Source: Clostridia bacterium (lineage in GTDB: Bacteria; Bacillota_A; Clostridia; Christensenellales; Aristaeellaceae). From it: a stretch of 27,284 nt of DNA. The notes under the pieces were generated by a model, which was not told the origin of the DNA, made no database searches, and saw only the letters and a program-made list of their open reading frames with translations. Location of the stretch: assembly GCA_017525805.1 (NCBI GenBank), contig JAFXSH010000009.1, forward strand, positions 1-27,284, written 5' to 3'. Position numbers and translations under genes: made by a program. This document shows, piece by piece, positions 1-6,775 of this stretch; positions within the stretch are counted from its first letter, which is position 1; each line of letters begins with the position of its first letter.

Positions 1-80
1 ATTATATCCTATTCCGCGCCATTGCGCAAGACGCTTTGAAATTTCTCATTTCCCGCGCGAGAATAACGATAAAAAGCAAA

Positions 81-143
81 TTCCCAGAGCAAGTCCGCAG
101 CGGAAACAGCGGGGGACGTTGCTCTGGGAATTAACTATTTTTT
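81..143. terminator. Long hairpin downstream of serS, probably a bidirectional terminator
   Basis: Perfect 12-bp arms lie at 81-92 and 119-130, extended inward by GTCCGC pairing with GCGG/GGAC. On the minus strand, the serS direction, the hairpin is followed by a T-rich stretch (80 down to about 67). On the plus strand a run of six T follows at 138-143. Both flanks fit intrinsic termination, so it probably ends serS and may also stop transcription arriving from the left. Nothing else is recognisable in bases 1-172. Confidence 0.7.
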
Positions 144-172
144 GTGTCAAAGAGGCTGTGCTTGGGTCGGCA

Positions 173-1453
173 TCATCCGATCTTTTCCTTGAATCCCATG
201 TATTTCCGCAGGGGTTCGGGGATGCGGATGGTGCCGTCCTCCTGGAGGTTGTTTTCCAGGAAAGCGATCAGCATGCGGGGCGGGGCCACCACGGTGTTGT
301 TGAGCGTGTGGGCCAGGTACTTTTTGCCGTCCGCGCTCTTCACGCGAATGCCCAAACGGCGAGCCTGGGCGTCGCCCAAATTGGAGCAGCTGCCCACTTC
401 AAAATACTTCTGCTGGCGGGGGCTCCAGGCTTCCACGTCGCAGGATTTCACTTTCAGGTCGGCCAAATCGCCGGAGCAGCACTCCAGGGTGCGCACGGGG
501 ATATCCATGCTGCGGAAAAAGTCCACGGTGTTCTGCCACAGGCGGTCATACCACATCATGCTGTCCTCGGGCTTGCACACCACGATCATTTCCTGCTTCT
601 CGAACTGGTGGATGCGGTACACGCCGCGCTCCTCGATGCCGTGGGCGCCCACTTCCTTGCGGAAGCAGGGGGAATAGGAGGTCAGGGTCTGGGGGAGTTC
701 CGCTTCATCCAAAATCTGGTCGATGAACTTGCCGATCATGCTGTGCTCGCTGGTGCCGATCAAGTACAGGTCCTCGCCCTCGATCTTGTACATCATGTTT
801 TCCATCTCGGTGAAGCTCATGACCCCATTCACTACGGCGGAACGGATCATGAACGGCGGCACATAGTAGGTGAAACCCCGGTCGATCATGAAGTCCCGGG
901 CGTAGGACAGGATGGCGCTGTGCAGCCGGGCGATATCGCCCTTGAGGTAATAGAAGCCGTTGCCGGAGGTGCGCCGGGCGGAATCCAGATCGATGCCGTT
1001 CAGGCGTTCCATGATGTCCACATGATAGGGGATTTCCCAGGCGGGGACCACAGGCTCGCCGAAGCGCTCGTTTTCCACGTTCTGGCTGTCGTCCTTGCCG
1101 ATAGGTACGGAAGCGTCGATGATGTTGGGGATCACCATCATGCGCTTTTTGATTTCCTCGGCGTATTCCGTTTCCTTGGCTTCCAGGGCGGCCATTTCAT
1201 CCTGCATGTCCTTGACCTGCTGCTTGGCTGCCTCGGCCTCGTCCTTCTTGCCCTGGCCCATCAGCGCGCCGATCTGCTTGCTGATCTTGTTGCGTTGGGA
1301 GCGCAGGAAATCCGCCCGCTGAATGGCTTCGCGGTTCTTTTTGTCCAGCTCGATCACTTCGTCCACCAGGGGCAGCTTCTGATCCTGGAACTTCTTTTTG
1401 ATGTTTTCCCGCACGAGATCGGGATTGGTGCGAATCAGGTTAATGTCGATCAT
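173..1453 (-). CDS. serS: Serine--tRNA ligase
   Basis: Class II aminoacyl-tRNA synthetase that charges tRNA-Ser with serine in the cytoplasm. The 426 residues match the usual bacterial length. The N-terminal third is the charged coiled-coil arm that binds tRNA (about residues 27-110, with ELDKKNREAIQRADFLRSQR). The catalytic core follows, with motif 2 around FRKEVGAHG...RIHQFEKQE, the EVGSCSNLGDAQARR block, and motif 3 HTLNNTVVAPPR near the C-terminus. The start chosen is MIDINLIRTNPDLV at 1453, the standard SerRS N-terminus, preceded by GAAAGGAAG. The reading frame is open upstream to 1648, but that stretch is the T-box leader and not protein. The gene stands alone in its transcript and is controlled by that leader. 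Confidence 0.97.
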   Translation of the reverse strand: MIDINLIRTNPDLVRENIKKKFQDQKLPLVDEVIELDKKNREAIQRADFLRSQRNKISKQIGALMGQGKKDEAEAAKQQVKDMQDEMAALEAKETEYAEEIKKRMMVIPNIIDASVPIGKDDSQNVENERFGEPVVPAWEIPYHVDIMERLNGIDLDSARRTSGNGFYYLKGDIARLHSAILSYARDFMIDRGFTYYVPPFMIRSAVVNGVMSFTEMENMMYKIEGEDLYLIGTSEHSMIGKFIDQILDEAELPQTLTSYSPCFRKEVGAHGIEERGVYRIHQFEKQEMIVVCKPEDSMMWYDRLWQNTVDFFRSMDIPVRTLECCSGDLADLKVKSCDVEAWSPRQQKYFEVGSCSNLGDAQARRLGIRVKSADGKKYLAHTLNNTVVAPPRMLIAFLENNLQEDGTIRIPEPLRKYMGFKEKIG

Positions 1454-1693
1454 GGGTTTACTTCCTTTCAGAATAAAAAAATCTTCCAGCCCCAACCACT
1501 GGGACGGAAGTCTTCCGCGTTGCCACCCAGCTTGCGCGTGAAAACCGCGCCGCTCGCGCGCGCTGTATGGGGCGCTCCCCGGCGGTTCCTCGCCGCCCGC
1601 TCCGGGCCGGATCACAGCGTGTTTCCCCTGCCTTGCACCACCCGGCATCTCTCTGAACGGAACGCCCGCTGCTGTGTCCCATCGTCGCGTTTC
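1454..1693 (-). promoter_or_regulatory. T-box leader of serS (tRNA-Ser-sensing riboswitch)
   Basis: The transcript ahead of serS carries the conserved T-box element TGGGTGGCAACGCGG (1515-1529 on the minus strand). The antiterminator is visible: CTGGG pairs with CCCAG and CGGAAG with CTTCCG, leaving the TGGCAA bulge that would contact the tRNA acceptor end. The competing terminator (1483-1510) reuses CTTCC...CCCA. Upstream, an AGAGAG motif and a GGTGGTGCAAGGC loop at about 1629-1655 resemble Stem I distal elements. A TCC in GATCC (1609-1611) is a candidate serine specifier, but I could not fold Stem I reliably, so the codon is tentative. By family knowledge, uncharged tRNA-Ser would stabilise the antiterminator and raise serS expression. 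Confidence 0.9.
1474..1510 (-). terminator. Regulated terminator of the serS T-box
   Basis: On the minus strand CTTCCGTCCCA pairs with TGGGGCTGGAAG across a short loop and is followed at once by a T-run (1482 down to 1474). It is mutually exclusive with the T-box antiterminator. Confidence 0.85.
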
Positions 1694-1699
1694 CCGGTT

Positions 1700-1728
1700 A
1701 TCATAGCACTGTTCCGGGAAAAATGCAA
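1700..1728 (-). promoter_or_regulatory. Sigma-A promoter of serS
   Basis: Minus strand: -35 TTGCAT (1723-1728), 17-bp spacer, -10 TATGAT (1700-1705). Transcription would begin near 1693, just ahead of T-box Stem I. The promoter lies between the HD-GYP gene stop and the leader. Confidence 0.75.
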
Positions 1729-1757
1729 GGATAAATTGGCCGCGGCCCGTTTTCGCG

Positions 1758-4046
1758 TTACTCCTCCATTTCGGCGATGGCGTAGGACGGCGAGAACGCG
1801 CCGCTGCCGTTCATCTTATAGTATCCCCGGAAAATACGGTCCACGGCGATTTGCGCGCCCTCCTTGCTGGAACCCAGCAGGATGACCAGGAACTGCTGGC
1901 GGCTGTACCGCGTGATCACGTCCACGTTTCTGATCGTCTGGCGGATGGACTGCTCCATAAAATACATGGCCTTTTCCAGTTCTTCCGGACGGGGCTCCTC
2001 TTCCCCTGTTTCCAGGGTGATCATGATCAGCCGGAAGGGATGGGAGAACCGCGTTTTGATATTCTCAACAAACTCATACAGCGCGGCAAAATGCCTGTAT
2101 TCCACGTCCATGGCGCCCTTATAGCCGCCGCTGTTCCGAATACCGGCCACAAGCCTGTTCATATCCACCCTTTCGTATTTGGACGATTCGACCTCCGGGT
2201 TATAGAAATTGTAACCGTTTTTGCCGTTCTGTTTCACGTGATAAAGGGCCTTGTCCGCCCGATTGTACGCTTTGATATACTGTTCGGCGGGCGCGCACAT
2301 CGCCAGCCCCACGGAAAGAGAAGCCATGGCGGTTTCGGGCCCCTCGTTTTTCTGTTCGTCAAAATCGGCGATGATTTTTTGAATCTCCTTTTCCGCTTCT
2401 TCCCGGGTAACATCCTTCATGAAGCAGAGGAATTCATCGCCTCCAAGCCTGCAGCAAAGCCTGTTTTCGCTGTTTTTCGCCAGCGCGCCGCCCACGGTCC
2501 GCAGCGCCAGGTCCCCGGCTTCATGGCCGTAGGTATCGTTGATTTTTTTCAGATTATCCAAATCGATGAACGCGAAGCAGCCGCCAACGTTCTTCATCGC
2601 CCGGACGATGGCCGCTTCCCCGGCCGTCCGGCTCATGACGCCGGAAACGCTGTCGATATCGTCCGCCGCGCCCTGGGCCACGAACTTCTCCATGACCTCC
2701 TGCAGCAAGGCGGAGGACGCCGCCATGCCGCTTTCCTCCTCCGCGTCGCTTTTGATGACGCCGTCCAGCTTCCCCTGATCCCACAGCTCTATGAATTTGT
2801 CCACAAAATTGGGGTCGAACTGGGTCCCCCTGCCGCCCGTCAGTTCCTTCCGGATGTAAGCCGGTTCCAAAGCTTTTCTGTATACGCGGTTGGAATTCAT
2901 GGCGTCAAAGGCGTCGGCAATGGTCACGATCCGGGCCGCTTCGGATATTTCATTCTCTTTCAGCCCGCGGGGGTATCCCTTGCCGTCGTACCGTTCGTGA
3001 TGGCTCCGCGCCACGTCCTCGGCCATGCCGATCATGATCTTGTTTTTCAGGATATCCCCGCCGATATCGGTATGGGATTTGATCATATCGTATTCCACAC
3101 CGTTCAATCGCCTGGGGCTATTCAAAATAGAATCCGGCACCCCGATCTTGCCAATATCGTGGAGCAGGGCGGAATACCTTAAACTATTGATTTTCTCCTT
3201 CTCCCAGCCCAGGACTTCCGCCAGCGCGGCGGCATACTGGCTCACCCGGGCGGAATGGCCTCTGGTGAATTGGTCCTTGGCGTCGATAGCGTCCGCCAGG
3301 GAACGCACGATCTGCAAGGAAAGCTCCTTGTTTTCGTCGGCTTTCCGCTCCACCTCCAGGGAAAGCTGTTCCTGCCGCCGCCCGAAGGGCCGCACGATGA
3401 TCAGGGACAGGATGGCCGCGATCAGGATCGTCACCAGCAGAATCACTGTGTAGCTGATGATGGTGGAACGGGTCTGCTCCAACAGCTGGGCCTCGAACCA
3501 CGTTTTGGAAAAGTCGGCGGCGATGATGCCCACCACTTTGCCGGAGGAATTGTAAACCGGGCTGTACGCGCTGTAGAACGTGCCCCATGCGTCCGTATAG
3601 GGTATCTCGTCCACCGCCGCGGTTCCCCTGCTCGCGGCGGCGAGCGCCTCGGTATATTTCACTTCCGCCCCGAAAGGACTGGCGTCGTGCAAGGCGGGGT
3701 CCACGGTAAAGGTAAACCGTCCGTTCCCCTCGTCCTTGATCCCGTACACGAATTCCAGCTCCACATTGTCCCGAAACACCGCCAGCGCGTTGTAAACGGC
3801 CCAGTATTCCGGCGAACCCTGATTCTCCACCGTCAGGGTTTCCAAAACATCGCCGTTCAGCGATCCGGCGGCGCAGTTGGCGATATCCAGCATCCGCTGC
3901 TGGATGGATTTTTTGATGCCGATGCGGCTGTTGATGATGGAAACCGCGCAAAAAACACTGCTGGAGAGGAGCAGCACTGCCCCCACCATGAATATGATTT
4001 TTGTGGAAAGCCTGTTGACTTGCAGTCCCCTGAAAGGCTTTTTCAT
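1758..4046 (-). CDS. Membrane HD-GYP / GGDEF signalling protein with a degenerate second GGDEF
   Basis: A 762-residue cyclic-dinucleotide signalling protein. From MKKPF: one transmembrane segment (about 15-38), an extracytoplasmic Cache-like sensor (about 40-190), a second membrane segment (about 195-218), then an HD-GYP phosphodiesterase domain with HDIGKIGVPD (296-305) and HHERYDGKGYP (349-359). A GGDEF cyclase domain follows with intact RLGGDEF (533-539) but no RxxD inhibitory site at the usual place before it. About 120 further residues look like another GGDEF fold whose signature has become RYSRQQF. The protein could both make and degrade c-di-GMP in response to an outside signal. Start MKKPF at 4046 is preferred because it precedes the membrane anchor and has GGGAGAGG upstream. 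The longer frame to 4094 adds an unlikely Arg-rich leader. Confidence 0.9.
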   Translation of the reverse strand: MKKPFRGLQVNRLSTKIIFMVGAVLLLSSSVFCAVSIINSRIGIKKSIQQRMLDIANCAAGSLNGDVLETLTVENQGSPEYWAVYNALAVFRDNVELEFVYGIKDEGNGRFTFTVDPALHDASPFGAEVKYTEALAAASRGTAAVDEIPYTDAWGTFYSAYSPVYNSSGKVVGIIAADFSKTWFEAQLLEQTRSTIISYTVILLVTILIAAILSLIIVRPFGRRQEQLSLEVERKADENKELSLQIVRSLADAIDAKDQFTRGHSARVSQYAAALAEVLGWEKEKINSLRYSALLHDIGKIGVPDSILNSPRRLNGVEYDMIKSHTDIGGDILKNKIMIGMAEDVARSHHERYDGKGYPRGLKENEISEAARIVTIADAFDAMNSNRVYRKALEPAYIRKELTGGRGTQFDPNFVDKFIELWDQGKLDGVIKSDAEEESGMAASSALLQEVMEKFVAQGAADDIDSVSGVMSRTAGEAAIVRAMKNVGGCFAFIDLDNLKKINDTYGHEAGDLALRTVGGALAKNSENRLCCRLGGDEFLCFMKDVTREEAEKEIQKIIADFDEQKNEGPETAMASLSVGLAMCAPAEQYIKAYNRADKALYHVKQNGKNGYNFYNPEVESSKYERVDMNRLVAGIRNSGGYKGAMDVEYRHFAALYEFVENIKTRFSHPFRLIMITLETGEEEPRPEELEKAMYFMEQSIRQTIRNVDVITRYSRQQFLVILLGSSKEGAQIAVDRIFRGYYKMNGSGAFSPSYAIAEMEE

Positions 4047-4136
4047 AAGGCCGTTTCCTCTCCCCCGCCGCGATGTGAATCCACCGGCAGCCATGGCTGA
4101 TCTTCAGACGGTGTGCGTTCCACTGTTTTCCTTCTC

Positions 4137-4166
4137 ATTATATATGAAACACGCTTACGAAATCAA
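4137..4166 (-). promoter_or_regulatory. Sigma-A promoter of the HD-GYP/GGDEF gene
   Basis: Minus strand: -35 TTGATT (4161-4166), 18-bp spacer, -10 TATAAT (4137-4142). Transcription would start near 4130, leaving a leader of about 85 nt. Confidence 0.65.
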
Positions 4167-4167
4167 G

Positions 4168-4187
4168 TAGGAGGCGGATAATATCCC
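4168..4187. repeat. Partial copy of the GTAGGGGCGGATAATATCC repeat
   Basis: The stretch at 4168-4187 matches one half of the inverted-repeat arms at 6547-6653 apart from one extra base. It looks like a remnant or end of the same repeat family, placed next to the -35 box of the HD-GYP gene. Between 4188 and 4390 I see only AT-rich sequence with no supportable gene. Confidence 0.5.
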
Positions 4188-4390
4188 TGATTATTGCGCA
4201 CTAAATGATTACATTTTCACAATATATTCGCAATACAACCATAATATATTGCAATTTCGTCCCGTTCCTCGCTTTCCAGCGCCTGGAAAAAATACAAAAC
4301 AAATACAGTCCTTCCAAACTCCTCTCGTTTTTATCCCCGCCAAAAGGATTTCCGGCACGATTTTTACCCAAAATATTACCAAAAAAACTC

Positions 4391-4419
4391 TTGACGCGCC
4401 TCTGAAAAAAACGTATAAT
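4391..4419 (+). promoter_or_regulatory. Strong sigma-A promoter for the structured RNA / pilin-like leader
   Basis: -35 TTGACG (4391-4396), exactly 17 bp, -10 TATAAT (4414-4419), preceded by A/T-rich tracts (AAATATTACCAAAAAAACTC) resembling an UP element. The start site would be near 4426. This is one of the two closest matches to consensus in the window. Confidence 0.85.
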
Positions 4420-4425
4420 AGGAGC

Positions 4426-4673
4426 CGTGGAGGAGTATCCGCCAGGTAATTTCTTCCACAGTCCCGTCTGTCCTGTGGATGGGCGCACTGTCATGGATAA
4501 AGCAGGCTTGCTTAATGTGCGCTTGCTTTAACGGTTTGGGCGGAAACGTAAGAAAGGAGGGGGCCTTTTCGTTACTACCCGAGCGATAAACTCCGGCGGG
4601 CCGTCTTAGGGGACGGCCACAAGCGGAGGTGCGGCCGTTTCGGTGAATCGGCCGTATAGGAACGAGTTTTTTT
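4426..4673 (+). ncRNA. Structured non-coding RNA of unknown family
   Basis: There is no plausible reading frame, but many pairings are visible. GTGGA (4427-4431) pairs with TCCAC (4455-4459), an alternative to CCACAG (4456-4461) with CTGTGG (4473-4478). GCGCAC (4483-4488) pairs with GTGCGC (4517-4522), enclosing AAGCA/TGCTT. CTCCG (4591-4595) pairs with CGGAG (4624-4628), enclosing GGCCGTC/GACGGCC. CGGCCG (4632-4637) pairs with CGGCCG (4649-4654). TTCGTT (4568-4573) can close this last domain with AACGAG (4661-4666), directly followed by seven T (4667-4673), a possible terminator. The sequence does not show the signature motifs I know for RNase P RNA, SRP RNA, tmRNA or the GEMM riboswitch. 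It could be a stand-alone RNA (the clostridial raiA motif is one candidate I cannot check) or a pilin-gene riboregulator. Confidence 0.55.
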
Positions 4674-4883
4674 GTCTGGTCTTGCCGGATTGGCGCATTC
4701 CCCCGGCCGCCGCGTCCCGGTTCTCGGAAGAAACGCGGTGTTGGTCCCTCCCGGAGGCGAGTGCGGCGTACTCGCGCCGCGCGGTTCGGTCCCAGCGCGG
4801 GCCAGGCGGAAAATCATCCCCTAAGGCAATCTCGGCCCAGCCGGCAACGGCTGGAGCATAAACGAAAACCCAAAATTGAAAGG
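4674..4883 (+). other. Structured 5' leader of the pilin-like gene
   Basis: GC-rich, with no supportable protein. Hairpins are visible: CCGCGT with ACGCGG (about 4708-4739), GCGAGT with ACTCGC (about 4757-4775), and CCAGCCG-GCAA-CGGCTGG (4837-4854). I see no consensus promoter here, so the downstream gene probably depends on transcription from 4391-4419 passing the U-run at 4667-4673. The in-frame ATG at 4761 that would lengthen the surface protein encodes an Arg-rich stretch and is rejected. Confidence 0.45.
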
Positions 4884-4895
4884 ATGAAGAACAAC

Positions 4896-6380
4896 ATGAA
4901 AAAGGTTCTGGCTTTGGCTCTGGCGGCTGTGATGGTCATGGCGCTGTGCTGCGTGGCGTTCGCTGATACCGATCCGTTTGACGCGGCTACTACAGTGAAT
5001 GTAACGGTAAACAATCTGATGGCGGGTGATACGCTGCATCTGTATAAGCTGGCCACTCCCTCTCTTAGCGCTAACAACGAAATGGAACTCACTTGGATCG
5101 ATGACGATATCTTCATCGCTATTGATGGTAAGTCCACTGAAACCGGCTATGCTCCTACTGCCGCTCTGCAGGCTGCTGTAGCCAAATTGGTTGCTGATGG
5201 CGATATTGATGTCTCCGGCGACGGTTCTCCCAAAGGCGTGGTAGCTGACGGAGGTACATCCGTGACGGTTGCCGCCGCACCTGGGTACTATCTCGCGCTT
5301 GTCAAAAATGGCGCTGCGAGCTTGGCTGCCAAGGTGATCTATCAGAACATGCTGATCAATGTTCTGCCTGTACCTGATGCTGCTACCGGTAAATATGTAT
5401 CTTCCTCCGCTAAGACATATGACGTAAAAAAGGCCGAAGAAACCTTGACCAAGACCCAGATGGAAAACGGCGGCACTGAATACGCAGCCACCACCGTTGA
5501 AGGTTACAAATTCGGCGATTACATTCCTTTCAAAATCACAACCAATATCCCCAGCTATCCTACCAATTCTAAGGTTGCTGAGTTCGAGATTCATGATGCT
5601 CCCACCGGTTTGAAAATCGTAAAGGATGATACATATCCCGTTACCGTTAAGGTAGGCACTGATACCGTTGATCCCAGCGATGGTACCTATAGTGTCACTG
5701 TAACAAACGGAAATTTGGATATCGTCTTCACAAAAGACTATATCTTAGCGAATCCCGGTGCGGCTGTGGAAGTTACATACAGTGCTGAACTGCGTGGTAA
5801 CGATAACAATGTAGAAGTTGACGAAACCAACAACAAGGCCAGCATTAAGTACAATAATAACCCTGATGAAACATCCTATAATGAACCTGACACTGAAATC
5901 AAGCAGAAGACCTTTAATTTCACCATCTTGAAGCATAAGGCTGAAGATGAATCCACCAAACTTCCTGGTGCGAAATTCTCTCTTTGGACTGCTGAAACAA
6001 ATGGAGAAAAAATCACCATCGTGAAGGATGGCGATGTGTATCGGCCCATTAAGGAAGGGGAAACTGCTCCTAATCCTGAAGTGTTAATTGAAACTGGTGC
6101 AAACGGTGAAGCTACTGTTGTCGGTCTTGGTAAGACTACCTATTATTTGCAGGAAGAAGTTGCTCCTGCCGGTTATAAGAAGTTGACCAGCCGTGTGGCT
6201 GCCGCCGCAAGCGATACCACTTCTGCCGTTGGCATTGATTACAAGATTCCCAATACTCCTGGCCAGAGCCTGCCTGAAACTGGCGGCATCGGTACGACAA
6301 TTTTCTACGTAGCTGGTCTGCTGATGGTTCTCGGTGCTGGCACCATCCTGATCGCCCGTCGGAAGGCTGACGCGGAATAA
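4896..6380 (+). CDS. LPXTG-anchored fimbrial backbone-like surface protein
   Basis: A 494-residue secreted protein expected to be covalently attached to the wall, or polymerised, by sortase. It has a signal peptide of 23 residues ending CVAFA, an N-terminal domain, and a possible pilin-motif region with TYDVKK (about 174-179). A fimbrial D2-like isopeptide domain follows (about 203-310), then a SpaA/Cna-B-like domain (about 338-445) with YYLQEEVAPAGY resembling an E-box. The C-terminus has LPETG (459-463), a hydrophobic span and an RRK tail. The start at 4896 gives a clean signal peptide. AAAGGA lies 11 nt upstream, and an alternative in-frame ATG at 4884 overlaps that site. No sortase or minor pilin lies within the window. 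GC is much lower than around it: 5701-5760 has 23 G/C in 60, against 44 in 60 at 7081-7140. It could instead be a non-polymerising adhesin. Confidence 0.88.
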   Translation: MKKVLALALAAVMVMALCCVAFADTDPFDAATTVNVTVNNLMAGDTLHLYKLATPSLSANNEMELTWIDDDIFIAIDGKSTETGYAPTAALQAAVAKLVADGDIDVSGDGSPKGVVADGGTSVTVAAAPGYYLALVKNGAASLAAKVIYQNMLINVLPVPDAATGKYVSSSAKTYDVKKAEETLTKTQMENGGTEYAATTVEGYKFGDYIPFKITTNIPSYPTNSKVAEFEIHDAPTGLKIVKDDTYPVTVKVGTDTVDPSDGTYSVTVTNGNLDIVFTKDYILANPGAAVEVTYSAELRGNDNNVEVDETNNKASIKYNNNPDETSYNEPDTEIKQKTFNFTILKHKAEDESTKLPGAKFSLWTAETNGEKITIVKDGDVYRPIKEGETAPNPEVLIETGANGEATVVGLGKTTYYLQEEVAPAGYKKLTSRVAAAASDTTSAVGIDYKIPNTPGQSLPETGGIGTTIFYVAGLLMVLGAGTILIARRKADAE

Positions 6381-6421
6381 TCCCCGAATCATGACGCCTT
6401 AGCCGAATCATTGAATCCCAT

Positions 6422-6455
6422 CCCCGTATCGCCTCCCGCGATACGGGGATTTTTC
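6422..6455 (+). terminator. Intrinsic terminator of the pilin-like gene
   Basis: CCCCGTATCGC (6422-6432), loop CTCCC, GCGATACGGGG (6438-6448), then ATTTTTC. The 11-bp GC-rich stem followed by a T-run is canonical. Confidence 0.93.
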
Positions 6456-6546
6456 TTCTATTTTCACTTTTTCCAAGAAATGATATAAGCCAATTTGGTA
6501 TCTGTTCAATCAAGCGGGTTTTATCCGCGTTGTTGGGTGCACGACC

Positions 6547-6653
6547 GTAGGGGCGGATATTATCCGCCCGCCCATGTACACATTGGCGTTGTGGGCATTT
6601 CCCAAATTGTTCGGGTTTTCTTGTTTAGGCGGGCGGATAATATCCGCCCCTAC
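6547..6653. repeat. Inverted-repeat element with 26-bp perfect arms
   Basis: The arms at 6547-6572 and 6628-6653 are exact reverse complements, separated by 55 bp. Each arm holds an internal palindrome (GGGCGGATA-T-TATCCGCCC), so the element can fold as one long cruciform or as two small ones. A degenerate relative (GCGGGTTTTATCCGCG) lies just upstream at about 6514-6529. It has the look of a MITE/REP-type non-coding repeat and carries no gene. Together with flanking unique sequence it fills the gap between the terminator at 6455 and the promoter at 6739. Confidence 0.85.
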
Positions 6654-6738
6654 AATACCAACAGGCCGGTTCATCCTACCCGTCCCGGGTTTTCCGGTTA
6701 AATTCTCAAAGGTCCTTCCAAGAAACCGGCGGCAGGTG

Positions 6739-6744
6739 TATAAT
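6739..6744 (+). promoter_or_regulatory. Probable -10 box for the 6776-19867 operon
   Basis: TATAAT at 6739-6744. The -35 region 17 bp upstream is poor (TTCCAA, 6716-6721), so the promoter may be weak or activator-dependent. It is the only good candidate between the repeat and the first gene, and gives a leader of about 25 nt. Confidence 0.5.
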
Positions 6745-6775
6745 GGTGTTGAATCCTTCCACAGGAGGGCGGCGC

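Noticed and set aside
119..1885. 588-residue open frame on the plus strand over serS
   Set aside because: It lies opposite serS and its T-box, has His/Ala/Val-rich composition without domains, and is explained by the GC-rich codons of the minus-strand gene.
1851..3182. 443-residue plus-strand frame over the HD-GYP gene
   Set aside because: Antisense to a gene with clear catalytic motifs. It has no ribosome-binding site and no recognisable domain.
4201..4494. 97-residue minus-strand frame upstream of the pilin-like gene
   Set aside because: It overlaps the plus-strand consensus promoter and structured RNA and shows no family resemblance.
4552..4563. AAAGGAGG-like Shine-Dalgarno inside the structured RNA
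   Set aside because: No start codon follows at a usable distance, so it is probably part of the RNA structure.
4643..4861. 72-residue plus-strand frame in the leader
   Set aside because: Arg/Pro/Ala-rich, starts inside a hairpin and lacks a Shine-Dalgarno sequence. The region is better explained as structured RNA.
6547..6653. Possible CRISPR array
   Set aside because: There are only two arms, in inverted and not direct orientation, without regular spacers or cas genes.
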